Shown here: in pieces, positions 39,734 to 52,947 of the stretch
Layout: every line of letters begins with the position of its first letter
Position numbering within the stretch: the stretch's first letter is position 1
Assembly: GCF_030272615.1 (NCBI RefSeq)
Contig: NC_081405.1
Coordinates: 654,798,920-654,862,919 of the forward strand
From: Cryptomeria japonica
Taxonomy: Eukaryota; Streptophyta; Pinopsida; Cupressales; Cupressaceae
DNA length: 64,000 bases
Direction: 5' to 3'
Notes under the pieces: generated by a model
Told to the model about the DNA's origin: nothing
The model's input: the letters and a program-made list of their open reading frames with translations, nothing else
Databases searched by the model: none
Translations under genes and position numbers: made by a program

Positions 39734-39796
39734 GATCCTTCAAAGCCGAGGAGTGCTATGAAGATGATCAATTTTTATGATCCTTTAGTAGTTTAG
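39734..39796 (+). CDS. Candidate terminal exon
   Basis: Twenty codons plus TAG after a good pyrimidine-rich acceptor: DPSKPRSAMKMINFYDPLVV then stop. Phase 0 fits the upstream exon. The upstream part of the gene is not identifiable here, because the duplicated unit replaces it. Confidence 0.5.
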   Translation, partial: DPSKPRSAMKMINFYDPLVV

Positions 39797-40479
39797 GATG
39801 TGATAGAACATTTTAGGATACTTACATGTCTAGTTGGCATGCATTTATTGTATATGGAAATAAATTTACATATATGGACATACATTTTGTTTGAGTTGGT
39901 GTTTATGACATTTTTGTATATGGACATACACTTGTAATTATTCGACATTTTGATATATAGAAGTTGAGATTCGATATATCTTGTTCCTGATGTGCATGGC
40001 TTCATTCTTTTAAACTTTAATCTTGAATCCAATAATTAACAATGGTTAAATAATGAACAATAAAATATTATTTGTATAATATAAAGATATGATATAATTT
40101 GTTCCATCTAAATCTTAAGTGTTAAATTTGGTTGCCTTTGGCAACTTCACCAAATTTAAGGACCTTATTGGTATTGTTATTAATCATAACATGGATACTT
40201 AGTAATGGCAAGTGAAAATTAGCAAAGCATCTTCTACACCGGAATGCAATTTTTTTATAATCCATTGGCTACATTCAACAACAATACCCCATCATTAAAG
40301 CTATCTCAGCAGAAGAGGTCCATTTCCACATGTTGCCCATTAAATTTAAGACCTGAATATATGAACTCTAAACATAAAATTTTTTTGATTGTCATTTAGC
40401 TACTAAAATATACAAATTTTACCTTCCTTTCTTTTATTATCAAGTGCAAAATATCTCGACCCCCACTAAAAGTAGGCAT
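39797..40479. other. No gene recognised
   Basis: AT-rich sequence downstream of the terminal exon. It could include a 3' untranslated region. A short repeat of TATATGGACATACA occurs near 39872 and 39919. Nothing else seen. Confidence 0.5.
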
Positions 40480-42760
40480 ATTGTGCTTCATAATGCATTA
40501 TATCATCCATTCCAACATATCCAGTTAGGCATTCTAAACCTAGGCATGCTCTTGTTTTGCCCTCCCACTCGATTGAATGCGCAAGGCCATACCCTACCGA
40601 CCTTCTCCCTTGAGGGCTCTAAGTGCGAAAAATTATCAAAATTTGATAGGTTGTATCTTGGAATTTGTGGCACCTATAAATGATACATTTAAATATACAA
40701 GGTCACACGAGGGACACCTACAATAGCCTATCTCATATTTTCAAGAATCAGAATGATTTTCGTAGGGCAATGATTTTTCAGTTGACAGAAAATTTGACAG
40801 ATGCATTCAATGGAAAGTTGCCACGGAGCCAAATTCTCATTCTACTCATCATGGGTACAAACTATCAGTTCCAACACATCTAGTTAGCTATTCTTACCCT
40901 ATCCATGCTCCTATTTTTACCCCCCACTCGGTCAAACACTCAGGGCCATACCCTACCGACCTCATCCCTTGAGTGCCCTAAGTGTGAAAAATTGTTAAAC
41001 TTTGAAAGGTAGTATCTCAGAATTTGTGGCACCTGCAAATGATCCATTTAAACCTACAGAGTCATGTGAGGGCCATCCATAATAACCTGTGTCGTATTTT
41101 CAAGAATCAGAGAGGTTTTCAAAGGGAAGCGATTTTTTAGTTGATGAAAAAATCGTCAAATGCATTCAATGGAAACTTGCCATGGAGCCAAATTCTCATT
41201 TTTCTCCTCATGGGTGCAAACCCACAGTTCCAACACATCCAATTACACATTATCACCCTAGGCATGCTCCTATTTCGCCCCCCACTCGGTCTAACACTCA
41301 GGTCCATACCCCACCGGCCTCATCCCTTGAGTGCCCTAAGTGCGAAAAAATTGTCAAATTTTGACAGGTTGTATCTCAAAATCACTGGCACCTGCGAATG
41401 ATTTGTTTGAACCTATAGGGTCACATGAGGGCCACCTACAATAGCCTATCTCATATTTTCAATAGTCGAAGCATTTTTCATAGGACTACAAATTTTTTTA
41501 TTGACAAAAAAATTGTCAAATGCATTCAATATTCATTCTTCTCATCGTGGGCACAAACCATCAATTCCAACACATCTGGTTAGTCAATCTTACCCTATCC
41601 ATGCTCCTATTTTTCCCCCCACTTAGTCGAACACTCAAGGCCATACCCTATCGGCTTCATCCCTTGAGCGCCCTAAGTGCGAAAAATTGTCAAACTTTGA
41701 AAGGTCGTATCTCAAAATTTGTGAAACCTACAAATCATTTGTTTGAACCTACAAGATCACATGAGGGCCACCTATAATATCCCATCTTATATTTATAATA
41801 ATCGAAGAGGTTTTCATAGTGTAGCAATTTTTTAGTTGATGAAAAATCGTCAGATGCATTCAGTGGAAAGTTGTCGCTAAGACAAATTCTCAATCTTCTT
41901 GTCATGGGCATGAACCATCAGTTCCAACATGTCTTCTTAGGAATTCTAACCCTCTTGTTTTTCTCCCCACTCAGTCGAACGCTCAGGGCCATACCCTACC
42001 TGCCTCATCCCTTGAGTACCCTAAGTGCAAAACATTATAAACTTTGAAAGGTCATATCATGAAATTTGTAGCACTTAAAAAATGATCTTTTTGAACCTAT
42101 AGAGTCACTGGAGGGTTGTCTACAATAGCCTATCTCATATTTTCAAGATTCAAAGCGATTTTTGTAGTGCAACATTTTTTCATTTGATGAAAATTTTTGT
42201 CAGATGAGTTCAATAGAAAGTTGTCACAAAGCCAAATTCTCATTTTTTCATCATAGGCACAAACTATCAGTTCCAACAGATCTAGTTAGGCATTCTAACC
42301 CTAGGCATGGTCTTGTTTTTCCCCCACTCGGTCGAATTCTCAAGGCCATACCCTACTAGCCTAGTCCCTTGAGCACCCTAAGTGGGAAAAATTGTCAAAC
42401 TTTCAAAGGTTGTATCTCAAAAGTTGTAGTACTTACGAATAATCTGTTTGAACCTACAAGGTCACATGAGGGCTGGCTACAATAGCCTATCTCAAATTTT
42501 CAAGATTCATAGTGGTTTTTATACGGTAGCAATTTTTCAGTTGACAAAAAAATTGTCAGATGCATTCAATAGAAAGTTGTCACAGAGCCAAATTCTTGTT
42601 CTGCTCATCGTGGACACAAAACATTGGTTCCAACATGGCTGGTTACACATTCTTACCCTACACATGCTCCTTTTTTTGCTCCCTACTTGGTTGAACGCTC
42701 ACAGACATACCCTACCGATGTTGTCCCTTGAGTGCCCTAAGTGTGAAAAATTGTCAAACA
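40480..42760. repeat. Satellite with about 357-bp monomers, about 6.5 copies
   Basis: The word CCATACCCTAC or a close variant recurs near 40588, 40946, 41304, 41641, 41989, 42346 and 42703, giving spacings of about 358, 358, 337, 348, 357 and 357. Each monomer also holds GAGTGCCCTAAGTGCGAAAA, GTCACATGAGGGCCACC and a GCATTCAATGGAAAGTTG block. Copies are diverged from each other. Frames of 60-120 codons recur at the same phase of the repeat but change frame between copies. Confidence 0.95.
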
Positions 42761-43599
42761 AGCCTATATTAAATGATAATGAGGATGGAAAGGATAAATA
42801 TATAGGAACAAGAATATATTAAGCTATAATGAATTTAGGGAAGTAGTAATGATCATGATCATGATCATCAATATCTACATATATTGTAGACATGTAATTA
42901 CCATTACACTTACATGTGACATCCATGAACATACATAAGTGGGTCATACACATAAGATTTGTTATTCTATGCATCTTTTTTCATCATAATTAATATAACT
43001 ACACCAATGTACTCATGTACAAATACATTGTATATCATTAATACAACTACACCATTGTACTCATGTACAAATACATTTAATATCATCATAACAAAGTTAC
43101 ATCAATGTACTCATATAAAAATACAACATCCCACTTCATGTGCATCCGATATCCTCATGTCCTAAGAGCCAATCTTACGTAGAGCAATGCCTACATATAA
43201 ATGAAGACCAACATAAGCAACGTGAACAACATCAAAAAGTCCTACATTTTTAAGAATTGTTAATGATCTACACATAAAAAAACATGATAATAAACAGAGA
43301 GGTGGGATTATACATTGTGAAGATACATCATTATAAATTATATGGAGTGTATCCATTACATTGATGCAAAAATCATGATGCAATAGTATTGTATATCATA
43401 AAAAAAGACCTACATTTTTAAGAATTGTTAATCTACACATAAAAAAATTCAACATAAAGGTTTTATGATCATTATTTGAAATGAAATGCATGATAAAAAA
43501 ATAAGAGATAATAAAGACCTGCTACTCAAGTTTTCTTGAAGGGTCATCTCTTTGCTTAAGAGTATCTAGTATTACTTCATGATTAGCACTACTTACTGT
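42761..43599. repeat. AT-rich region with short repeats
   Basis: Three units of about 49 bp (CACCAATGTACTCATG, starts near 43002, 43050 and 43100) and a direct repeat of CCTACATTTTTAAGAATTG near 43242 and 43406. It is the region downstream of the minus-strand pseudogene, so it may include its 3' untranslated part. Confidence 0.7.
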
Positions 43600-44345
43600 C
43601 TATAGTTGTTTTGTGTTTAGTCTTGCTTGATGCTTCAACAACTTGACATTTGTAGCTATAATAAGGTGTGAATAAATGAGAATGGTTTTGTTTCTCTCAT
43701 AGTCTGCAAATGCAAGTATGTCATTCTTTCTAATCTTGTATTTTTGCAACCAAGATCCTGCAACACCAATTGAACCTGTAGGATACATGAATCCATCATT
43801 ATTTTTCAATGGTTGTGTTATCTTTTTCTTTCCCTGTACACATAGTGCCAACCAATAGTCTGATCTCTCTTTATTCCCTTGTAGCGCAACCATTGCAAAA
43901 ACATGTCCTAGCTATAGAAGATCTTAAAGATAGTCATACTCAACTAAACTTTCTATGTCATCATTTGGTATGGATATTGTTTGAGATAAAGGAGTTAGAT
44001 ATTGTGGAACCCACATATCCACCCACTCATTGGACTCGCACTAATCCTAGTCACACTAAACACAACTCTAATGAAAATAAGACAATTCTCATGTCCAAAT
44101 GGTCCATGTACTTGCATCTAAGCTGTGAAATGAATGCATCTTTGAAGAATCTTTAATTGTTTAAAAATCCAATGTGTCTCCCACTGTGCCCTCCTCAACC
44201 AACCAAAAGAATTTGTGAACTGCTGAATCAAGTGTCCCTCCCCGTGACATTGTTGAAGTACACCAAATTATCAATGTAATGTGCATTAGATAATTTCTCA
44301 CTTGAAATCCTCAATTTCTCCTTAACTAGGCCTCTCTTCAAAAAT
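43600..44345 (-). pseudogene. Split unnamed gene, C-terminal segment
   Basis: Minus-strand continuation after the solo LTR. It opens with FLKRGLVKEKLRISSEKL and NAHYIDNLVYF (about 44230-44346), which completes the HDGVGT...LKR motif begun on the far side. After frame breaks near 44200-43900 it ends in a coherent 97-codon frame, 43893-43600, with SDYWLALCVQGKKK, NDGFMYPTGSIGVAG and a stop at 43600. I recall proteins with this ordering as long uncharacterised plant proteins. I have no name for the family. It may be transposase-derived, which is inference. Confidence 0.6.
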
Positions 44346-44350
44346 GTACC

Positions 44351-45579
44351 TGTAGACACCTAAAAATGGTCAACGCTTGTGGAGTCATACTTTAACATTT
44401 GCGCATTGCCTCATTTTAGGTTTTTGCATCGCATTAACATTTCTCCTATGTCACGCACTTGGTTTTTATCATTTGCGAGCATCGAGTCTTTCTTCTACAT
44501 TCTTCATTTGTCTCGCTCTCAAATTTGGTCTTGTCAACAACAATCTTCAATCATGATTTTGGGTCGATCTTTGTCCTTGTCAATCTTGTCATATTGCGAT
44601 CAATTCGTCATCGATCCTTGTCCTTTTCAATCATGTCAATTTGGTCAATTTGTCATTGATTTTTGTCAACCAATCTCAATCAAATCATTTATCAACACTG
44701 GTCTTTTATCAATTCAAAATCATGATCGAATCAACATCAAATCAATTTTATATCAAGACCTAATTGTCGTCCTTGCATTTCTAATTTAACCTGGTTTGTC
44801 ATTTCCCTCTTTAGGATTAATAAATTATTTATTTATACTAAGTCTTCTCATCACAATTAAATGTTCATTTAACTGGCTAATTATTCCTCTTTGTGAATGA
44901 ATTAATTAATAAATGAAAAATTATTGATTAATTCACTAATTTCCTAATTTTCATCATTTTCCTAATTCTTAATTTCCTCATTCCTCTTTTTCCTATTTTT
45001 CTAATTTCTTAATTCCTAATTTCATTTCCTCCTATTTCTCTCCTACATTCATGGGAATGACATGTCAATTTGTCATAATTTGTCATAACTTTGTCATAAA
45101 TCATCAGTCAATCAATCCTTGCATAGCAATTTGTCATACACATGTCATAATTTTGCTATTCTTGATTTGAATTTCCATTCGAATCATTATCATGCTAATC
45201 TTGTCATCTCTCCAATTCCTCTATAAATTGGATGAATTTTTTCAATCAAACCCCTTAATTCTTAATTTGTAATCAGACTATCGAATTTACGCTTCTAGTA
45301 CTCTTGATCAAAAATCTCGTCTACTTGCTTTCAATTGTGTGTTTGCACTTGTAGGTGAGATCCACAACCAAACCATTTGAAGAGGAAAGAAGAACAATGG
45401 ACCCGCATGAAGGAGCATTCAAATCTGCTATTGGTTTGCATATGTCTTTAATTTTGAATGTTTTTTATTTCATGTCTCGATTGAGTGTTGTTTAGGATAG
45501 ATCATTGCAATGAATGCATTTGTGATTGAGCTATTATGTTTATCTTGTCTTGTGATGATTCCCTATTTCCTAACGTATA
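44351..45579 (+). mobile_element. Solo LTR inside the split gene
   Basis: TGTAGACACCTAAAAATGG at the left end, GTATA at the right end, flanked by GTACC on both sides (44346-44350 and 45580-45584). Removing it with one GTACC restores the reading frame across a conserved motif of the interrupted gene, which supports the boundaries independently. The right terminus is not a canonical CA. Orientation is set by the TGTAG start. Contents are AT-rich with many TTGTCAT words, and no domain. Confidence 0.8.
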
Positions 45580-46341
45580 GTACCTACTCCATCATGCTCC
45601 CCCTTCCCATGCCCAGCTTTAAAAAAACTCCAAATATGAGGTACACGCTTCTCTACATGCATTCTAATCAATCAATAAAACATAGGAGCATTCTTGAATT
45701 GACCCTTGCAGTTATCTGACCATATGAGATGTCTATATGAAAATGTTGCACATACTCAGAGGAGTGAGATCTATCACCACTCATATAAAAATGATACTCC
45801 CTGATTATCTTCTTGTCCTCTTCTTTATTATTAGGGGCATGTCTATATGTTATGTGAACAAAAATGGCAATCTAAATTGAATTGTAATACTGATCCTGTA
45901 CCTCATTTTGATGACGAATATAACAATGCCAATTAGGAAAGAGTTCTTACAAAGCTTGAACTACTGATTTGGTCATGGATACCTATGGGTATGCCTTGCA
46001 TACTTGTAGAAAATATTTTCCTTAAAATCTAAAATAAAATCAGCAACACTGACTTCTTTGGAGACCAACTCGTGCCTAGAACCTTCACCTCCACTCTCCA
46101 AAGTATATTTCACTATCTCATATGTTTTGTTTTCAACAATATTCTTTCCAAACTCACATTTTTTTCCCTCATGAAAACATGAAACGAACTTTGACAAGCC
46201 ACCACATTGTGACCACTTCTTATTTAAACAATCATTTCTATAGAAAAATCATCCATTATGTCCAGGACATAAAAATAGATCTAACAAGTCTCTTGATGAT
46301 CTCAAAAATTGCATTACACTACACTCCTACAACACATCATT
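45580..46341 (-). pseudogene. Split unnamed gene, central segment
   Basis: Minus strand between the copia element and the solo LTR. In reading order: KFVSCFHEGKKCEFGKN (near 46170), an acidic stretch, IFVHITYRHAP (near 45850), EYHFYMSGDRSHSSEYVQHF (45741-45800), LIWSDNCKGQFKNAPMF (45676-45723), then FFKAGHGKGEHDGVGT at the solo LTR. Stops and at least one frameshift or deletion (between VQHF and LIWSDN) break it. The SD-x-C-x2-QFK and GHGKGEHDG motifs are strong, and I recall them from uncharacterised proteins of mosses, lycophytes and conifers. A polynucleotidyl-transferase-like fold is conceivable but unproven. Confidence 0.65.
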
Positions 46342-47401
46342 TGTTGGTATTATGGATGTGTTGCATTGGTTTTGTCATTGGTGTCAACACTTATCATCAC
46401 TGGAGATCTTTGGTTATGTTCACTGGCATGTTCAGTGACTTATGCATAGTCACTGGTATTTGGTTAACCGATAGGTTATATTGTTTATCGACACAAAGGA
46501 TGACTTGTTATCATCTGGAAATTACTTGGTTATGTTGAAGACATGGTTTGGACACTTGGTTTTGGTGATTTGGTTATTGATCTAATTGAGTTTGCATATT
46601 TGTTGTTACTAGAAAATTGATCTAGGTTATGGACCGGCAAGCGTTATCTATTCCAGATCAGCACGCCACATTATGGAGATGATCTATTGATTGGTTATTA
46701 TTGTAAATGCATTAAGCTGACATGATGCATCACATATTGATTCATTCGTAATTAATTTAATTGTAATATTCTTAGTGAGGCGCCCTACACATTTGGTCTT
46801 AGGTTTTGGTATATATGTAAGATCTCATTTGTGAGATTATGTAGTAATGAGAAGAGGAATATAATAAGGTATATGTGAATATAAGTAGAGCTACTCACAC
46901 AGACATCATTTGAAGATTAAAGGAAGGTTATGAAGAAGACAATCAAAGCTTAATCAGTACTGAATCCAACATATGAAGATGCTATTTTGAGTAGTACATT
47001 ATCATTGGATTTAACCATCCAATTGTAGTCAGTGTGACTCTCATTTTGTGATCGAGCAATGAGCTCTAGGTAGTTGGCCTTTCTGCATGTGCAGACCCCA
47101 TTTGTACACACATACTATCTGCAGTAGTATCATTTGATTGTGGGTAAGGTTTCCCACCATAGTTTTTCCCCTTACGAGGTTTCCATGTACAAATATCTGA
47201 GTTATGTGTTGTGGATGTTATTTGTCTTTCTGTTTCATCATTAAACTTTATTGGTACTGTTATTAACTATTGAACTGTCAACCGACATTAGGTTTGGTTT
47301 ACTAGTATTATGCATCAAGTTTGATTAAGTTATATTTGGGTTGAAATTAGTAGACAACTAATTCACCCCCCCCCCCTCTCAGTTGCCCCCGGGTCCTAAC
47401 A
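46342..47401 (+). repeat. 5' LTR of copia element 2
   Basis: TGTTGGTATTATGG to GGTCCTAACA. It ends in the C-run plus CTCTCAGT motif (47365-47384). Contains no gene. Confidence 0.95.
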
Positions 47402-47403
47402 AT

Positions 47404-47415
47404 TGGTATCAGAGC
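47404..47415 (+). promoter_or_regulatory. Primer-binding site of copia element 2
   Basis: TGGTATCAGAGC two bases after the LTR end, complementary to initiator methionine tRNA. Confidence 0.95.
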
Positions 47416-47458
47416 AAAGTCCTCTTTTTGCAGAAGTTTAACAGCTTGAGGAGATTCT

Positions 47459-50400
47459 ATGGCAACTAACTATTTCAGGAAGGACAGTCTGAAGCTTGAT
47501 GGAACTAACTATGGTATATGGAAGATCAGAATGGAGACATGTCTGAATTGCTTGGAAGAGACATATGAGATGTTACAAAGAATGGCTATGTTGGTCCTAC
47601 ACAGAGTCAACCTAATCCACCAAACTTGGCTAAAGATTAGAAGCACTTTTGAGCGCATTGTCAGATGGGCAAATCATGGGATTATTAGACTGATCTACTG
47701 CTAAAGCTATTTGGGACAAATTGGAGACATTGAATGAAGGTGATACCATTATCAAAATTGCAAAACTGGAACGCTTCTGGGTTAGGTATGAAAAAATCTG
47801 AAAATGGAAGAAGATGAAAGGACTTTTGTTTTTATGGAAAGAGTTAATGAAATTATTTTGGGTATACAATGTTGTGGAGGATCTTTAAGTGAAGATGAAA
47901 TTGTTTCTAAAGTTTTAAGAGCATTGCCACCAACATATAAAATGAAAGTAACTGCTATTAATGAATTGAGAACAATGCGTAATACATCAGTATCTAGAGA
48001 TACCATGGTTGGAAAACTTTCAGCTTTTGAAATTGAGGAATTTGGTCTTGTTGCTACAATTAAGACAGATTTAGCCTTCGAAACATCATCATCTACAACA
48101 CCATCATCATCATCTGAGAAATTTGATTTGCAAGGAGAATGCCTAAAGGTCCAGTTGGAAGTAAGTATGAAGGTAAAGCACCATTTAAATGTTTTAACTA
48201 CAATAAAATTAGTCATATGGCATCTAGTTGTCCTGATAGACATGAAAGATTGAAAGAAGAAGCTAAAAGAACATATAATCCTAACCCTAAATATCAGAGA
48301 TGTAGATTTAAGAAGACTAGAGATAAATCATGTTACTATGTTAATGAAGAAGTTACTAATGATTCTGATGAGGAACCAACAGACAATGGATGGGCTTTTG
48401 TTGCAATGACAAAAGATCAACTGACACCTACTATACAACCGGTAGAGTAGGTCGTGGAAGCTAAAATTGAAGAAAAGGATGAATGGATCATTGATTCTGG
48501 ATGTTCACATCATATGACTGGTGATAAAAGTAAATTCTTAACCTTTCAAGAATACAATGGAGGTCTAGTAAGATTTGGAGATGATAAAACTTGTTTGATC
48601 AAAGGAAAAGGCACTATATCTTTTGATGGTAAGCACAATACTGACAACATTTATTATGTTGAAGGTTTGAAGCATAATCTTTTGAGTGGTGGTCAATTAG
48701 TTGAAAAAGGATTTCAGTTACAATTCAAGAATGGTAAATGCAAAATCATGAATAGAACCGGTTTGGAAATTGCAACCGGTAATCAGACTAGAGAATAACA
48801 ATGAGAAGACATGCTTGATTGCACATATTGATGAAAGTTGGTTATGGCATAAGAGACTTTGTCATGTAAATTTTGATTGCATTGTGAAGAACAATACAAC
48901 TAAGGCAGTAAGGGATTTACCTAAGATTGTAAAACCTCACAATCTGATATGTAAGGAATGTCAATTTGGAAAGCAAGTTAGAGCAACTTTGAAAGTATTC
49001 CTGAGAAATCCAATAATGTTCTTGATTTGATTCATACTGATTTATGTGGTCCGGCAAGAACTAGAAGTTTACAAGGAGATAGCTATTTTATGCTAATCAT
49101 TAATGATTATTCTAGAATGTGTTGGGTTACTTTTCTCAGGGAGAAATCAGAAGCTTTTGGGAAATTCAATCTATTCAAGGTAATGGAAGAGAATGAAACT
49201 GGTAAGAAAATCAAATGTTTAAGATCAGATCAAGGAGGTGAATTTATATCTAAGGAATTTAATACATTCTGTGATGTGAATGGAATCAAAAGATAGTTAT
49301 CAGCACCACAGATACCCCAACAAAATGGAGTTGTGGAAAGGAAGAACAAAACTATTTTGGATGCAGCTAGAATCATGATATCATAAGCAAACCTACCTCA
49401 TGTGTATTAGAGAGAAGTAGTAAATACAGTGGTTTACACATTCAACATAGTTCATATCAAAGGTGTAACCGGTATGACCCCTCATGAAATATGGTTTGGT
49501 AATACTCCTACTCTTAAATATTTCAGAATATTTGGAAGCAAATGTTATATTAGGAGAGATGATTATATTATTAAATTTGATCCTACAAGTGATGAAGGAA
49601 TATTTCTTGGTTATTCATCTAAGAGAAAGGCATATAGATGTTTTAATAAGAGATTGCAAAAAATCATTAAGAGTGAAAATGTGAAGATTGATGAACAATA
49701 TAGAGGTAATTCATGGTCTATGGACTCTGAACCAGCAGTTGAGATAATCACAAATGAAACCAAAATAGAATGCACTGGTACAAATTGTTGATCCAGTCAC
49801 ACCGACATCATCTGAGAATTCCACATGGACTGAAGAACAACAACAAGTGAATACACCCAGGTATGTAGGATTGAATCACTCTGAAAGTCAAATAATTGGG
49901 AATAAGTATCAAGGTGTAATGACTAGAGGAAGATTGGTAAATGAAGAGGTATGTCTAATTTCTCAAATTGAACTAGTATCAGGTAATGAGACATGTGAAG
50001 ATAAACATTGGATTAAAGCTATGGAAGTTGAATTGGAACAAATTGAAAATAATAACACATGGACATTGGTTCCTCGGCCTAAAAACAAAAATGTAATTGG
50101 ACCTAAATGGGTATTCAAAAATAAACTTAATGAAGAACGTAAGGTAATCAGAAACAAAGCAATATTAGTGTGTAAGGGATATTCACAGAAAGAGGGAATT
50201 GATTACAATGAAACCTTTGCACCGGTAGCTAGAATTGAGGCAGTAAGACTATTTCTAGCATTTGCAGCACACAAGAACTATAAAGTATATCAAATGGATG
50301 TTAAATGTACATTTCTAAATGGTGATCTTGAAGAGGAATTTTACATTGAACAACCTGATGGAATTTCTTTGACAAATGACAAAGATATGGTTTGCAGGTT

Positions 50401-51506
50401 AAGGAAAGCTTTATATGGATTGAAGCAAGCTCCTAGAGCTTGGTATGCTAGATTGGACAAATATCTTTTGAAGCTTGGTTACACTAAAGGTAATGCTAAC
50501 AACAACCTATATTTCAAAGTGACTAATGATGACATCTTGGTTATTGAAGTTTTTTGTTGATGATATAATTTTTGTAGGAGAAGATGGATTGTGTAAAGAC
50601 TTTTCTAATAAGATGCAAGAAGAAATTGAAATGTCTATGATTGGGGAGAAAAAATTCTTTTTAGGATTGCAAATTTCACAGACTGATAAAGGTATATTCA
50701 TATGTCAATCTAAGTACTTGAAGGAACTACAAAAGAAATTTGGTATGGAAAACTCTAAACTGGTAAGTACTCCTATGACTACAACTAATAAACTGTCATT
50801 GAAGGATGAATCGACACCTATTAATCTGACAAGATATAAATTTATGATTGGAGGTTTACTGTATTTGACACAAACAAGACCTGATATTATGAATGCAGTA
50901 TGTATTGTTTCAAGATTTTAGAGTAATCCTAAAGAAAATCATGAATTAACAGTGAAAAGGATTTTTCGGTATCTACAAGGCACAACAAATCTTGTCTTAT
51001 GGTATCCTAAAGATGAAAATTTTGATTTATGTGCATACACAGATGCAAATTGGGTAGGAGATGTAGATGACAGAAAGAGCACCATCGGTGGAGCATTCTT
51101 TCTTGGTAGCAGATTGATTTCATGGTTGAGCAAGAAATAGTGTTGTACATAATTATCAATAGCAGAATCCGAATATGTTGCAGCAGCAACTAATTGTACT
51201 CGGGTATTATGGATTAAGAAAATGTTGAAAGACATAAAGGTAAAATTAAAAGAACCGATAATCATTTACTGTGATAATATAACAGAAATAGATATATCCA
51301 AGAATCCAGTATTTCACTCTAAAACTAAACATGTTTCTATCAAATTCAATTTTCCGAAAGAGAATGTTGAAGCAAAAGAAGTGAAATTGGTTTATGTGAA
51401 TACTAAAGAGTAGATTGTGGATATCTTTACTAAGCCTTTGCCTAAGGAAACTTTTGAATATCTCAGAGAGCAGCTTGGGGTTATACCCTCACCAGTAGAG
51501 ACTTAG
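47459..51506 (+). pseudogene. Ty1/copia Gag-Pol polyprotein (element 2)
   Basis: Starts MATNYFRKDSLKLDGTNYGIW, the usual copia Gag opening, with frame breaks near 47560-47800. The knuckle is degenerate (CFNYNKISHMASSC, near 48190). A TAG at 48448 precedes protease WIIDSGCSHHMTGD (near 48485). The GAG-pre-integrase zinc region ends CKECQFGK (near 48960). Integrase has IHTDLCGP (near 49030), RSDQGGEFIS (near 49220) and QQNGVVERKN (near 49320), with stops near 49295, 49385 and 49410. Reverse transcriptase has [13 protein letters not shown] (near 50290) and FVDDIIFVG, the last reached only after a frameshift near 50553. RNase H has YTDANWVGDVDDRK (near 51040), and a TAG near 51410 precedes DIFTKPLPKETF. 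The end is at 51506. It is closer to the element 1 polyprotein than to the chromovirus. Confidence 0.95.
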
Positions 51507-51863
51507 ACAGTTGGAGCATGGCATCATACTGATAGGAATTAACAAAGAAATCTATTTCCGGCTTTGATGAAGGAGAGCTACTTATCAAGGGGAGTAGTTG
51601 GTTATAACAATTGGTATTTGTAATTAGTTCTATGAACTAGTTGTATCTGGTTTTTGTATTGCTTTGGCATTTGATGTCAAAGGGGGAGAGATATCTATGG
51701 AAAAACACATTATCTTTTGTGAGAGATTATTCATTGGGGAAGAGATATTATGTATTTTGATTTCTAGTAATTGATCTCTTAGGGAGATTATTGGTTTTTG
51801 GTTTATTGGAATTTCTCCTTTGGCACTTAGATGGTTTTTCCATCTTGTGTTGCCATCAATGCC

Positions 51864-51875
51864 AAAGGGAGAGAT
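51864..51875 (+). promoter_or_regulatory. Polypurine tract of copia element 2
   Basis: AAAGGGAGAGAT directly before the 3' LTR, preceded by TGCCATCAATGCC as in the other copia-type elements here. Confidence 0.85.
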
Positions 51876-52947
51876 TGTTGGTAGTATGGATGTGTTGCAT
51901 TGGTTTTGTCATTGATGTCAACACTTGTCAACACTTATTAGCACTAGAGATCTTTGGTTATATTCACCAGCATGTTCAGTGATTTATGCACAATCACCAG
52001 CATTTGGTTCACCGACAAGTTATATTGTTCACTAGCATAGAGGATGACTTGTTATCATCTGGAGATTACTTGGTTATGTTGAAGACATGGTTTGGACATT
52101 TGGTTTTGGTGATTTAGTTATTTATCTAATCGAGTTTGTATACTTTTTGTTACTGGCAAATTGGTCTAGGTTATGGACTGGCAAACATTATCCATTCCAG
52201 ATCAGCACAACATGTTATGGAGATGATTTATTGATTGGTTATTATTGTAAATGAATTAAGCCGACATGATGCATCACATATTGATTCATTTGTAATTAAT
52301 TTAATTGTAATATTCTTAGTGAGCCGACCTACACATTTGGTCTTAGGTTTTGGTATATATGTAAGATCTCATTTGTGAGATTATGTAGTAATGAGAAGAG
52401 GAATATAATAAGGTATATGTGAATATAAGTAGAGCTACTCATGCAGACATCATTTGAAGATTAAAGGAAGGTTATGAAGAAGACAATCAAAGCTTAACCG
52501 GTACTGAATCTAGCATATGAAGATACTATTTTGAGTAGTACATTATCATTGGATTTAACCATCCAATTGTAGTTAGTATGACTCTCATTTTGTGATCGAG
52601 TAGTAAGCTCTAGGCAGTTGGTCTTTCTGCATGTGCAGACCCCATTTGTACACACATACTATCTACAGTAGTATCATTTGATTGTGGGTAAGGTTTCCCA
52701 CTATGGGTTTTCCTCTTACAGGGTTTCCACGTACAAATATATGTGTTATGTGTTGTGGATGTTATTTGTCTTTCTATTTCATGCATTAAACTTTACCGGT
52801 ACTGTTATTAATTGTTAAACTGTCAACTGACATTAAGTTTGGTTTACCAATATTATGCATCAAGTTTGATTGAGTTATATTTGGGTTGAAATTAATAGAG
52901 AACTGATTCACCCCCCCCCCCCTCTCAGTTTCCTCTAGGTCCTAACA
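51876..52947 (+). repeat. 3' LTR of copia element 2
   Basis: Aligns with 46342-47401 with moderate divergence. It carries a short extra CAACACTTGT near 51918 and a longer C-run (about 52910-52922). Ends GTCCTAACA. Confidence 0.95.

Larger units (their letters stand above)
46342..52947 (+). mobile_element. Ty1/copia element 2
   Basis: Complete + strand element of 6606 bp: LTR 46342-47401 (1060 bp), primer-binding site, polyprotein 47459-51506, polypurine tract, LTR 51876-52947 (1072 bp). The target duplication TCATT lies at 46337-46341 and 52948-52952. It sits in the minus-strand split gene in opposite orientation. Its ends and 3' region resemble copia element 1 and the zinc-knuckle element. 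Confidence 0.96.

Noticed and set aside
40444-42822. A series of 60-120 codon frames
   Set aside because: They recur with the 357-bp satellite but shift frame and break between monomers.
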